Assembly: GCF_026003995.1 (NCBI RefSeq) | Contig: NZ_BPIG01000002.1 | Location: 248,001-312,000, forward strand | DNA from: Tepidiforma sp. | GTDB taxonomy: Bacteria; Chloroflexota; Dehalococcoidia; Tepidiformales; Tepidiformaceae | Direction: 5' to 3' | DNA length: 64,000 bases | In this document: positions 46,208 through 54,148 of the stretch, piece by piece | How the letters are laid out: each line of letters begins with the position of its first letter | How positions within the stretch are numbered: position 1 is the first letter of the stretch | Made by a program: the position numbers and the translations under genes | The notes under the pieces: model-generated | Databases searched by the model: none | What the model saw: only the letters and a program-made list of their open reading frames with translations | What the model was told of the DNA's origin: nothing

Positions 46208-47014
46208 TCACGTCCCGGCAGTCTCCCGGTACGCCCGGTCCACGAGCTCCGCCAGCGCGCCGAAGAGCCCCGGCCCCGCCGCCACCACGTAGCCGTCTTC
46301 GAACCCGTAGCCGCCGAAGCCGCCCGTCAGCGCCCCCGCTTCGCGCGCGATGAGCCCGCCTGCCGCGATGTCCCACGGGTTCAGGCGGTATTCGTAGTAG
46401 CCGTCCAGCATCCCGCAGGCGACGTGCGCGAGGTCGAGCGCCGCCGAGCCCATCCGCCGGATGTCGCGCACCCGCGGCAGGATGCGCGCCGTCATCGCTG
46501 CCTGCGCCGCCCGCCGCGCCGGGTCGTAGGCGAACCCCGTCGCCAGCAGCGCGGTCGCGAGCGCCGCCCCGTCCCGCGCCCGGATTGGCCGCCCGTTGCA
46601 GGCCGCCCCGCCGCCCAGCGCCGCGCCGTACGTCAGCCCGTGCGCGACGTCGTGCACCACCCCCGCCACCACCACGCCCTCCCGCTCCGCCGCGATCGAG
46701 ACCGCGTACGCGGGGATGCCGTAGATGAAGTTCGTCGTCCCGTCCAGCGGGTCCACCACCCACCGCACGCCCGACCTTCCGGCCTCCCGCGCGCCCTCCT
46801 CGCCGACGAAGCCGTCGCCCGGCCGCGCTCCCAGCAGCCACTCGATGAGCAGCGCCTCCGCCGCCCGGTCGGCCTCCGTCACCATGTCCGTGACCGTCGA
46901 CTTCGTCCCGATGGCGAACCCTTCCGCCGCGTACCGCGCGATGAGCGCGCCGGCCTCACGGGCCGCCGTCTCGGCCAGCGCCAGCAGCTCGAGCGCCAGC
47001 GGGTCCGCGCTCAC
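46208..47014 (-). CDS. Inositol monophosphatase family protein
   Basis: 268 residues. The two metal-binding motifs are WVVDPLDGTTNF (Asp-x-Asp-Gly) and WDIAAGGLIAREAG near the C-terminus, with GEEGARE upstream supplying the first Glu. Lithium-sensitive, magnesium-dependent phosphatase fold; possible substrates are inositol-1-phosphate, fructose-1,6-bisphosphate or histidinol phosphate. The GTG start overlaps the stop of the SDR gene upstream (GTGA), showing translational coupling. Confidence 0.93.
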   Translation of the reverse strand: MSADPLALELLALAETAAREAGALIARYAAEGFAIGTKSTVTDMVTEADRAAEALLIEWLLGARPGDGFVGEEGAREAGRSGVRWVVDPLDGTTNFIYGIPAYAVSIAAEREGVVVAGVVHDVAHGLTYGAALGGGAACNGRPIRARDGAALATALLATGFAYDPARRAAQAAMTARILPRVRDIRRMGSAALDLAHVACGMLDGYYEYRLNPWDIAAGGLIAREAGALTGGFGGYGFEDGYVVAAGPGLFGALAELVDRAYRETAGT

Positions 47015-47760
47015 CGCAGCTGCCGCCCGCCGTCGATGACCACGATGCTGCCCGTCACGTAGCTCGCCGCTTCGCTCGCCAGCCAGACCGCAGCGCCCGC
47101 CACGTCGTCCGGCGTCGCCAGCCGCCCCATCGGGATGTCCGCCCGCAGCCGCTCGCCGTGGCGGCTCGCGAACAGCTCGTCCACGAGGTCCGTCTCCACC
47201 CAGCCCGGCGCGATCGCGTTCACCCGCACGCCGCGGTCCGCCCACTCGAGCGCCATCACTTTCGTCAGCTGGTGGAGCCCCGCTTTCGCCGCCGCGTACA
47301 CCCCCTGCCGCTCCAGCGGCACGATGCCCGCTACCGAACTCACGTTGATGATGCTCCCGCCCCGCCCGGCAGCGAACATCCGCTTCGCAGCCTCCACGCT
47401 GGCGAAGTACGCGCCCCGCAGGTTCACCTGCAGCACCTGGTCGAACTCCGCCACGCTCACCGCTTCGACCCGCTTGTAGTACGGGCTGATGCCCGCGTTG
47501 TTCACCAGCACGTCCAGCGGCCCGAGCGCCCACGCCCGCTCGATGAGCGCCGCCACGTCCTCCGGGTCGCCGACGTCGCAGCGGAGGCCGATGCAGTTCA
47601 CGCCCAGCGACGCCGCGGCCTCCTGCAGCGGTCCCTCGCTCCGCGCCGCGATGATGACCCGCGCCCCCGCCTCGATGAACGCGCGCGCGATGCCGTAGCC
47701 GATGCCCCGCGAGCCGCCCGTGATGAGCGCCGTCTTCCCTTCCAGCGAAAACCGTTCCAT
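47011..47760 (-). CDS. Short-chain dehydrogenase/reductase (FabG-like)
   Basis: 249 residues. Complete classical SDR: TGGSRGIGYGIARAF, NNAGI, Ser in NVSSVAGIV, YAAAKAG (YxxxK), and the typical end YVTGSIVVIDGGRQLR. Very close in layout to 3-ketoacyl reductases and glucose dehydrogenase-like SDRs. An ATG nine bases upstream (47769) is an alternative start. It overlaps the IMPase gene by 4 bases, so both may act on the same polyol or sugar phosphate pathway; that is inference. Confidence 0.92.
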   Translation of the reverse strand: MERFSLEGKTALITGGSRGIGYGIARAFIEAGARVIIAARSEGPLQEAAASLGVNCIGLRCDVGDPEDVAALIERAWALGPLDVLVNNAGISPYYKRVEAVSVAEFDQVLQVNLRGAYFASVEAAKRMFAAGRGGSIINVSSVAGIVPLERQGVYAAAKAGLHQLTKVMALEWADRGVRVNAIAPGWVETDLVDELFASRHGERLRADIPMGRLATPDDVAGAAVWLASEAASYVTGSIVVIDGGRQLR

Positions 47761-47835
47761 GCGCCCCATTCTCCGCGCCTGCCGCGAACCGATCACCCGC
47801 GGCGCGCCCGCGCGGCCTCGCGTACCATCGGCAGC

Positions 47836-48462
47836 ATGGCGCTCGACCTCGCCCGCGCGGCCGCCCACCTCGCCGCCGCCGACCCCGTCATGGCCGCCCT
47901 CGTCGAAGCCGTCGGCCCGCTCGACGTCCGCCCGCCCCGGCCGGGCCACTTCGAGGCCCTCTGCCGGTCGATCGTCTACCAGCAGCTCTCCGGCCGCGCC
48001 GCCGGCACCATTTTCGAACGGTTCCGCGCCCTCTACGGCCGCGATGGCTTCCCCGCGCCGGCGGAGGTGCTCGCGACGCCGCCCGAAACCCTCCGCGCCG
48101 CCGGCCTCTCCCGCCAGAAAATCGCCTCCATCCTCAGCCTCGCCAGCCACTTCGCCAGCGGCGAGCTCGACGACGCCAACCTCCACCGCTGGCCCGATGA
48201 GGAGGTCATCGCCCACCTCCAGCGCGTCCGCGGCATCGGCCGCTGGACCGCCGAGATGTTCCTCATCTTCCAGCTCCAGCGCCCCGACGTCCTCCCCGTC
48301 AACGACCTCGGCATCAACCGCGCCATCATGCGCCGCTACGGCCTCCCGGCGATGCCGAAGCCCGCTGAGGTGCACGCCATCGGCGCACCGTGGCGGCCCT
48401 TCGCCAGCGCCGCCTGCCTCTACCTCTGGCGCGGCGAAGACACCGCCCTCCCCGCGGGCTGA
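47836..48462 (+). CDS. DNA-3-methyladenine glycosylase II (AlkA-type, HhH-GPD)
   Basis: 208 residues, the compact AlkA form without the N-terminal TBP-like domain. HhH motif VRGIGRWTAEMF, followed by the catalytic Asp in LPVNDLGINRAIMRRYGL, and FEALCRSIVYQQLSGRAAGTIF at the front. Removes alkylated bases from DNA. A TACCAT box ends 7 bases before the ATG, with no ribosome site: probably leaderless. Convergent with the SPFH gene. Confidence 0.92.
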   Translation: MALDLARAAAHLAAADPVMAALVEAVGPLDVRPPRPGHFEALCRSIVYQQLSGRAAGTIFERFRALYGRDGFPAPAEVLATPPETLRAAGLSRQKIASILSLASHFASGELDDANLHRWPDEEVIAHLQRVRGIGRWTAEMFLIFQLQRPDVLPVNDLGINRAIMRRYGLPAMPKPAEVHAIGAPWRPFASAACLYLWRGEDTALPAG

Positions 48463-48480
48463 CCGGCGGTCGAGCCGCCG

Positions 48481-49419
48481 CTACATCCCGCCCCGGTCCG
48501 GCCGGTCGACGTCCGCCTGCGTCGTCGCCGCGTTCGCCGCGATGAGCGCGTCGCGAATCTGCGAGTAGAAATCCGACATCCCCGCCGGCGAATACGGCAC
48601 GAAGATCGTGTTCGCCCGCGAGGCCGCACCGATCTCCTTCACCGTGTCATAGTGCTGCGTCATCAGCACCAGCTGCATGATCGCCTCCGGCGTCACCCCC
48701 GCGATGCTCTGCTGGAACTGGTCCACCGAATCCCGCAGCCCGTCGATGATCGCGCGCCGCTGGTTCGCGATGCCCTGCCCCTGCAGCGCCTTGCTCTCCG
48801 CCTCGGCCTCCGCCGCCTTCACCTTCAGAATCTTGTCAGCCTCGCCCCGCTCCTGCGCCGCCTCCCGCAGCCGCTTGGCCGCGTTGATTTCGTTCATCGA
48901 CTCCTTCACCTTCTTGTCCGGGTCGATGTCCGTCACCAGCGCCTGCACGATCTGGAAGCCGAACTCGTTCATCTCACCCGAGAGCTCGTTCTTCACCGCG
49001 ATCGCGATCTCGTCCTTCCGCTCGAAGACGTCATCCAGCTCCATCTTCGGCACCCGCGCCCGCACCGTATCGAACACGTACGCGGTGATCTGCACCGTCG
49101 GCTGGTCCAGCTTGTAGAACGCGTCGTACACCCGGTCCGGGATGACCATGTACTGCACCGCGACGATCGTGTGGACGAACACGTTGTCGAGCGTCTTCGT
49201 CTCCACGCTCACGTCCAGCTGCTGGACGCGCAGGTTCACCCGGCCCGCCACCCGCTCGATGAGCGGGATCTTCACGTTCAGGCCGGGCCGCGCCACCCGC
49301 CGGAACTTCCCGAACCGCTCCACGATCGCCGCCGTCTGCTGCTCCACCGTGAACAGCGACCCCAACAGCAGCACCAGCACGATGGCGCCCGCGACACCCA
49401 GCACGATCAGTCCAGCCAT
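48481..49419 (-). CDS. SPFH/Band-7 (stomatin-like) membrane protein
   Basis: 312 residues. One N-terminal membrane helix (VLGVAGAIVLVLLLGSLF), then the Band-7 domain with ERFGKFRRVARPGLNVKIPLIERV, MVIPDRVYDAFYKLDQP and RKDEIAIAVKNELSGEMNEFGFQIVQALVTDID, and a helical coiled-coil (AAKRLREAAQERGEADKILKVKAAEAEAES). Forms oligomers in membrane microdomains and scaffolds proteases. GAGGAGG precedes the ATG, and a TATACT box lies at 49475-49470. Confidence 0.94.
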   Translation of the reverse strand: MAGLIVLGVAGAIVLVLLLGSLFTVEQQTAAIVERFGKFRRVARPGLNVKIPLIERVAGRVNLRVQQLDVSVETKTLDNVFVHTIVAVQYMVIPDRVYDAFYKLDQPTVQITAYVFDTVRARVPKMELDDVFERKDEIAIAVKNELSGEMNEFGFQIVQALVTDIDPDKKVKESMNEINAAKRLREAAQERGEADKILKVKAAEAEAESKALQGQGIANQRRAIIDGLRDSVDQFQQSIAGVTPEAIMQLVLMTQHYDTVKEIGAASRANTIFVPYSPAGMSDFYSQIRDALIAANAATTQADVDRPDRGGM

Positions 49420-49766
49420 GGCCTGCCTCCTCGCTCGAACGGGTCACGCAAGACCCTTGATTGCGGCCCAGTATACGCGCCGGGCATGCCCCCGGCGGCG
49501 GCCGCCCTTCCCGGCCCGCCCCGCACGTTTTGCGAAGCGTTTACGAAGAATCGGGAAATTCCCGGTCGTTTCTCCGGCGCCGCCGGGCTAGGGTGAATCC
49601 GGTGGCGCCCTGAGGAGGAGACGAACCCTCGCCCCCGGCCCCGGCCGAAAGGCGGCGAGCCCCGGAACGACGCACCGGCACCCTGACCACCCTTATCGCC
49701 TTCACTGCGCCCGCCACGCGCCCCCGACCGACGCGCTTTTGCGAACCACTGGCCGGAGGAACCCCC
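49420..49766. other. Intergenic region with strong hairpin leader upstream of the CAP-domain gene
   Basis: 347 bases between divergent genes. On the minus side, TATACT (49475-49470) is a likely -10 of the SPFH gene. On the plus side, an imperfect 11-bp hairpin GGCGCCGCCGG / CCGGTGGCGCC (about 49577-49608, 12-base loop) is followed by GGAGGAGACGAACCC and further GC-rich stems. It might be a structured leader of the CAP-domain gene. It does not match the c-di-AMP or cobalamin riboswitch patterns well. Nothing else was recognised. Confidence 0.4.
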
Positions 49767-50657
49767 ATGCCGCTCCGCGCACTCACCCTCGCCGCCGTCA
49801 TCACGGCCGCCGCGGCCTTCCCGTTCGCCGCTTCGAACCGCACCACTGCCGCGCTCGCGAACTGCGACGTCCCCGAAGCCGCCGCCGCGCTCGATGCCGA
49901 CGAACAGGCGTTCATCCAGCTCCTCAATGACTACCGCGCCGCGAACGGCCTCCCGCCCGTTGCCGTCGATGCCGCGCTCACCCGCGCAGCCGCGTGGATG
50001 AGCATCGACCTCGCCGGCCGCGCCGGCCTCGACCACACCGATTCGCTCGGCCGCTCGCCGTGGAAACGCATGCCCGATTGCGGCGCCGCGAACCCCGGCG
50101 GCGAAAACCTCGCGGCGGGCACCCCGCTCGCCAGCCCGTCCGCCGTCCTGCAGGCCTGGAAAGGCTCGCCCGGGCACAACGCCATCATGCTCGGGAAGGA
50201 CTTCACCGTCGTCGGCGTCGCCCGGCATACCGCTCCCGGCAGCCAGTACGGCGTCTACTGGACCCTCACGTTCGGCTACGGCCGCCCTGCCGTCGCCGCG
50301 AGCCCCGCGCCCTCCCCAACCCCCACGCCGGCCCCGCAGCCGCTCCCGCCGACGCCGACCCCGGCGCCCGCCGCGCCGCCGCCTCCGCCCGCTCCTCCCC
50401 GGCCGGCGGCGAGTGCTGCCACCTTTGCCGCCGGCATCTCGACGTTCACCTGGAGCGGCGAGCCGGTGCCCGTCGACCAGGTCTTCGGCCCCGCCGGCAG
50501 CTCCCTCCGCGGCGTCTACGCCTACGATGCCGCCGCCGGCCGCTGGCTCCGCTGGAGCCCTCGCCTCCACCCGGCGCTCAACACCCTCGGCGTCCTCCAG
50601 CCCGGCGTCCGCTACTGGCTCGTCACCTCCGGGCCCGTCACCGTTTCGTTCCCCTGA
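49767..50657 (+). CDS. CAP/SCP-domain secreted protein
   Basis: 296 residues. Signal peptide to about residue 31, then a CAP domain (about residues 45-170) with DEQAFIQLLNDYRAANGLPPV, the His in GLDHTDSLG and GENLAAG, and HTAPGSQYGVYWTLTFG near its end. A Pro-rich linker leads to a C-terminal beta domain (TFTWSGEPVPVDQVFG..) often found on such proteins. Bacterial CAP proteins are secreted and of uncertain function, some bind lipids or the cell wall. CCGGAGG precedes the ATG. Confidence 0.87.
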   Translation: MPLRALTLAAVITAAAAFPFAASNRTTAALANCDVPEAAAALDADEQAFIQLLNDYRAANGLPPVAVDAALTRAAAWMSIDLAGRAGLDHTDSLGRSPWKRMPDCGAANPGGENLAAGTPLASPSAVLQAWKGSPGHNAIMLGKDFTVVGVARHTAPGSQYGVYWTLTFGYGRPAVAASPAPSPTPTPAPQPLPPTPTPAPAAPPPPPAPPRPAASAATFAAGISTFTWSGEPVPVDQVFGPAGSSLRGVYAYDAAAGRWLRWSPRLHPALNTLGVLQPGVRYWLVTSGPVTVSFP

Positions 50658-50753
50658 CCGTCACGAATTTCGCGAACCTGTCGCGACATCCCGACACGAC
50701 CTGACGCGGGCCCCGCCGAGAATCGCCCCTGATTCCACCGGCGGGGTTCATCT

Positions 50754-51467
50754 ATGGCCAAATCGCAAACCGAACAGCTCCTCAAAGAACTCGACCAGCT
50801 CCGCGCCCGCGGCCTCGTCACCGACGAGGAGTACGCCGCCCGGCGCCAGGCCATCATCTCCGGCCAGGTCCAGCTCCCGGCCCAGAAGTCCGGCGGCGGC
50901 TTCTTCAAGAAGGTCGGCATCGGCTGCGGCGCCCTCGTTGGCATCTTCATCGTCATCATGATCATCGCCGCGGCCGCTGGCGGCGGGAGCGAAGACGGCT
51001 CGAACGGCTCCGGCGGTTCGTCCTCTTCTTCGAAGAGCGCCGACGTCCGCGTCACGCTCGCCGAAGGCGCCGTCGGCGAAATCGCCCCCGAAGGCAACGA
51101 CGCCCGCAAGTCCCGCGTCACCATCGTCCGCATCATGGACCCGGTCGTCTCCAGCAACCAGTTCAGCCAGCCGAAGGCCGGCATGCGCTGGATCGGCTTC
51201 GAAGTCATCCACGAGAACGTCGGCACCCGCGAAATCAGCTCCCTCACCTGGAAGCTCCGGGATACGAACGACAACGAGCACGACCAGGACGTCGTCGGGC
51301 CCGTCGTCGATATGCCCGACCTCGACCCCTTCTACGCCGACCTCACCCCGGGCGGCAAGAAGCAGGGCTGGATCTACTTCCAGGTCCCGGAGGGCGTCGG
51401 CGTCAAATGGCTCCGCGCCGACCCCAACACCTTCATGAAGGGCGACCTCTACTTCGAAGCGCCCTGA
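50754..51467 (+). CDS. SHOCT-domain membrane protein with DUF4352-like outer domain
   Basis: 237 residues. The N-terminus (LLKELDQLRARGLVTDEEYAARRQAI) is a SHOCT-type short helical domain; a membrane helix (VGIGCGALVGIFIVIMIIAAAA) follows; after a Gly/Ser-rich linker the outer part has the immunoglobulin-like layout of DUF4352 (GEIAPEGNDARKSRVTIVRIMDPV, WIGFEVIHENVGTREIS). Function unknown. Its last 19 bases overlap the convergent WYL regulator gene. Confidence 0.75.
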   Translation: MAKSQTEQLLKELDQLRARGLVTDEEYAARRQAIISGQVQLPAQKSGGGFFKKVGIGCGALVGIFIVIMIIAAAAGGGSEDGSNGSGGSSSSSKSADVRVTLAEGAVGEIAPEGNDARKSRVTIVRIMDPVVSSNQFSQPKAGMRWIGFEVIHENVGTREISSLTWKLRDTNDNEHDQDVVGPVVDMPDLDPFYADLTPGGKKQGWIYFQVPEGVGVKWLRADPNTFMKGDLYFEAP

Positions 51468-52186
51468 GCCGCGCCGCCGCCCGGCGCCCGCTCCATCCCG
51501 ACGTCCTCCGCGGGGAACACCCTGCGGAGGAAGTCGTGGATCTCACGCCCTCGCTCCCGCGGGAACCGCTCGGCCTCCACCTCGGCCGCCGCGATGCGGT
51601 CCAGCCGGAACTCGCGGAAATCGTTCCGCAGTTCGCACCACGCCAGCAGCGTCCACGACCACCCCCAGAAGAACAGCCCGAGCGGCCGCACCCGGCGCGC
51701 CGTCGCCGCTCCCGCGCTGTCGGTGTACCGCAACGTGAGGTAGCGGCGCCCGTCGATCGCCTCGCGCAGTTCGCTCAGCCGCGCCGCGAACCGCTCGCCG
51801 GGCCCGCGGACCGGCGTGTAGACCGGCGTCTCCACCAGCCGCTCCCGCAGCTCCGGCGGCAGCGCTGCTTCGATCCGCTGGAGCGCCGCTGCTGCGGCCT
51901 TCGCGGCCGGCGCGTCGGCCCACGCCTGCACCAGCCGGCTCCCAAGCACGAGCGCCGCCACCTCCTCACCCGTGAACGTCAACGGCGGCAGTTCGAGCCC
52001 CCGCCGCAGCGTGTACCCCACCCCCGCTTCGCCCGCGACCGGCACGCCGCTCCGCGCCAGCTGCTGGATGTCCCGGTACACCGTCCGTTCCGAAACGCCG
52101 AGCGCCTTGCCGAGCTCGGCCGCCGTCAGCACCGGGTGTTGCCGCAGCAGCTGGATCACCTGGAAGAGCCGCTCCGTCCGCTGCAT
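51449..52186 (-). CDS. HTH/WYL-domain transcriptional regulator (YafY-like)
   Basis: 245 residues. N-terminal winged helix ERLFQVIQLLRQHPVLTAAELGKALGVSERTVYRDIQQLARSGVPV of the DeoR-like type, then a WYL domain with RYLTLRYTDS, RVRPLGLFFWGWSWTLLAWCELRNDFREFRLDRI and a short C-terminal helix. WYL proteins sense ligands (often nucleotides or nucleic acid) and regulate nearby genes. The ATG at 52186 follows the HTH start; the frame extends 30 residues upstream into the neighbour. Same strand as the serine hydrolase upstream (gap 53 bases), a possible target. Confidence 0.9.
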   Translation of the reverse strand: MQRTERLFQVIQLLRQHPVLTAAELGKALGVSERTVYRDIQQLARSGVPVAGEAGVGYTLRRGLELPPLTFTGEEVAALVLGSRLVQAWADAPAAKAAAAALQRIEAALPPELRERLVETPVYTPVRGPGERFAARLSELREAIDGRRYLTLRYTDSAGAATARRVRPLGLFFWGWSWTLLAWCELRNDFREFRLDRIAAAEVEAERFPRERGREIHDFLRRVFPAEDVGMERAPGGGAAQGASK

Positions 52187-52239
52187 CCCCGTATCCTGCC
52201 CCGTTCCTCCCGACGCGAACAGATCCAGTTCGCCCGGGT

Positions 52240-53607
52240 TCAGTGGCCGGAGCGGCGCGCCAGCCGCCCGTCCCACCGGAGCCAGGCCGGCCGCCCGGCC
52301 TCGTCGCGCAGGAACTCAACCCGCTCGCCGCGCCGCGGCCCATCCGCCACCACCCACCGGTCGAGCGCCACCCGCGCGAGCGCGGCTGGCGGCGCGGGCA
52401 CCGGCCGGTGCTCCCGCTCCGCCAGCATTCGCTCCGGCGCGCGGTCGCGGATGGTCAGCCTGCCGCCCGGCGCCGCCTCCACCTCGAGCACCGCCAGCGT
52501 CGCCTCGTACCTTCCCGCCAGCTCCGCCGCCTCCGCCGGGTCGCCCGCGTCGGGGGCCGGCACCCCCGGCTTCCCGAAGCCGAGGAAGTACTCCTGGCAC
52601 CGGTCCGCGATCGTTTGCCGCGCCTCCCTCCCGGTGTCGGCGTTCGTCAGCACCGTCACCGCAAACCGGCGCCCCGGCACCAGCTCGAACGCCGAGAGCT
52701 GCCCGTTCGTCGCGCCGCCGTGCTTCACGAGCCGCTCGCCGCCGCCCGCGTCGTCGAGCATCCAGCTGATGCCGATCTCCGCGCACATGCTGCCCGCCGG
52801 CCGCTGCGGCTGCCGCATGAACGCCGCCGTCCCCGGCGAAAGCACCTCCCGCGCCTCGACCTCCCCGAGGTGGAACGCCGCCCACCGCAGCTGGTCGACC
52901 ACCGTCGAAATCAGTCCGCCCCCGGGCGCGATGCTCCGCGCCGTCGCCCACGGCCGCGCCGGCCGCGGCCCCTCCGCCGTCACCACGTGCCCCGCCGCAA
53001 ACCGGTGCACCATGCACTCCTCCGGGAAGAAGAAGCTCATCCCCATCCCCAGCGGCTCCAGCAGCCGCTCCCGCACCGCCTGCTCGTACGGCCGTTCGCT
53101 CAATTCCGCCACGATCAGCCCCAGCACGTAGAACCCCGAATTGCAGTACGAAAAGTGGCTGCCCGCCGGCACCAGCTGCGGACTCCGCGCCATCTTCCGC
53201 ACGATGCGCTCCAGCGCATCATCGCCCCGGCCGGTGTCCTTGAAGTAGTCCCCTGCGAAGCCCCCGTGGTGCGTCAGCAGGTCCCGCACGGTCACCCGCG
53301 CCGCATCCGCCTGCGAGGCGAGCGCGAACCACGGCAGGTAGCGGCGGACCGGCGCCTCGAGCTCCACCAGCCCCATCTCGACCAGCTGCATCACCGCCGC
53401 CGCCGTGAACGTCTTCGTCGTCGAACCCACCTGGAAAAGCGTCTCCGCCGTCACCGGCAGCGGGTGGTCGACGTTCGTCACGCCCACGCCGCCCGCGTAG
53501 ACCGTCCCTTCGAACAGCACACCGATAGCCGCGCCCGGCACCTCCAGCCGCCGGCACTCCGCCTCCGCGGCGGCGAGCAGCTCGGCCGGCAGCGGCCGGG
53601 TCTCCAC
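52240..53607 (-). CDS. Serine hydrolase, beta-lactamase class C / EstB-type
   Basis: 455 residues. SxxK in VGSTTKTFTAAA (Ser near residue 62), YxN in FSYCNSGFYV, and HGGATNGQLSAF for the KTG position (His-Gly-Gly). The C-terminal part adds a lipocalin-like domain (RYEATLAVLEVEAAPGGRLTIRDR), as in esterases and D-aminopeptidases of this family rather than true beta-lactamases. No signal peptide. GTG start; the preceding DUF385 gene ends 2 bases upstream, so they share an mRNA. Substrate unknown. Confidence 0.9.
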   Translation of the reverse strand: METRPLPAELLAAAEAECRRLEVPGAAIGVLFEGTVYAGGVGVTNVDHPLPVTAETLFQVGSTTKTFTAAAVMQLVEMGLVELEAPVRRYLPWFALASQADAARVTVRDLLTHHGGFAGDYFKDTGRGDDALERIVRKMARSPQLVPAGSHFSYCNSGFYVLGLIVAELSERPYEQAVRERLLEPLGMGMSFFFPEECMVHRFAAGHVVTAEGPRPARPWATARSIAPGGGLISTVVDQLRWAAFHLGEVEAREVLSPGTAAFMRQPQRPAGSMCAEIGISWMLDDAGGGERLVKHGGATNGQLSAFELVPGRRFAVTVLTNADTGREARQTIADRCQEYFLGFGKPGVPAPDAGDPAEAAELAGRYEATLAVLEVEAAPGGRLTIRDRAPERMLAEREHRPVPAPPAALARVALDRWVVADGPRRGERVEFLRDEAGRPAWLRWDGRLARRSGH

Positions 53608-53609
53608 CG

Positions 53610-54050
53610 TCAGCCGTCCGCCGGCGTGAGTTCGAACACCGGGTGGCGGTCCGCCTCCGCGATGAACCGCTCCGCCGGGTCGGTGTGCTTCGCATCGAAG
53701 TACGGCCGCGTGAACGGCACCCGCTCGGCATACCGCTTCAGCACCGGGCCGGCCTTCTCCGCGCTCACTTCCCGCGCCCGCACCCGCTCCGAGCGCCGGC
53801 CCCGCCGCAGCTCACACACCCCGGCGGCGCGCAGATTCTTCACCCAGGCGCGCTCCCCGTACGGCGACACCAGCCAGCGCCGCTCCCCCTCGACGATGAG
53901 CGTCACCGGCGTCGACATCGGCCTGCCGCTCTTCCGCCCGGCCACCACCAGCAGCCGGGTGTTCCGCTCGCCGAGGCCGAGCGCGAGCCCGGCCCGCACG
54001 AACGCATTCGCTGCGCGGCGTCCCGCGCCCATCCGAAACATCCGCGCCAT
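53610..54050 (-). CDS. Deazaflavin-dependent nitroreductase family (DUF385)
   Basis: 146 residues. RNTRLLVVAGRKSGRPMSTPVTLIVEGERRWLVSPYGERAWVKNLRAAG is the F420-binding split-barrel signature of the DUF385/Ddn family, which includes mycobacterial nitroreductases activated by F420. With the LLM enzyme at 17.9 kb it implies F420 in the cell. The ATG at 54050 lies 8 bases after a TACGAT box (54064-54059) and lacks a ribosome site: probably leaderless. The serine hydrolase follows immediately. Confidence 0.88.
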   Translation of the reverse strand: MARMFRMGAGRRAANAFVRAGLALGLGERNTRLLVVAGRKSGRPMSTPVTLIVEGERRWLVSPYGERAWVKNLRAAGVCELRRGRRSERVRAREVSAEKAGPVLKRYAERVPFTRPYFDAKHTDPAERFIAEADRHPVFELTPADG

Positions 54051-54080
54051 GGCTCACCATCGTACCGGATGGTGCGAGGC

Positions 54081-54112
54081 CCCCGCTCCGCTCCCTCGAT
54101 AGCGGAACGGGG
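54081..54112 (-). terminator. Hairpin after the second peptide-binding protein gene
   Basis: 12-bp stem (one GU) CCCCGCTCCGCT / AGCGGAACGGGG with an 8-base loop. It has no T-tail, so termination would be weak or factor-aided. It lies before the leaderless DUF385 gene. Confidence 0.4.
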
Positions 54113-54148
54113 GCCCCAGCAGGGGGGTTCTCAATAAGGTCTGAAGCG

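Noticed and set aside
49560-49620. A second c-di-AMP or a cobalamin riboswitch
   Set aside because: Only short fragments (GGGTGAATC, CGAACCC) match; the diagnostic AACGGGGGACCC and CAGCTAACC blocks are absent, as is the cobalamin GCCACTG box.
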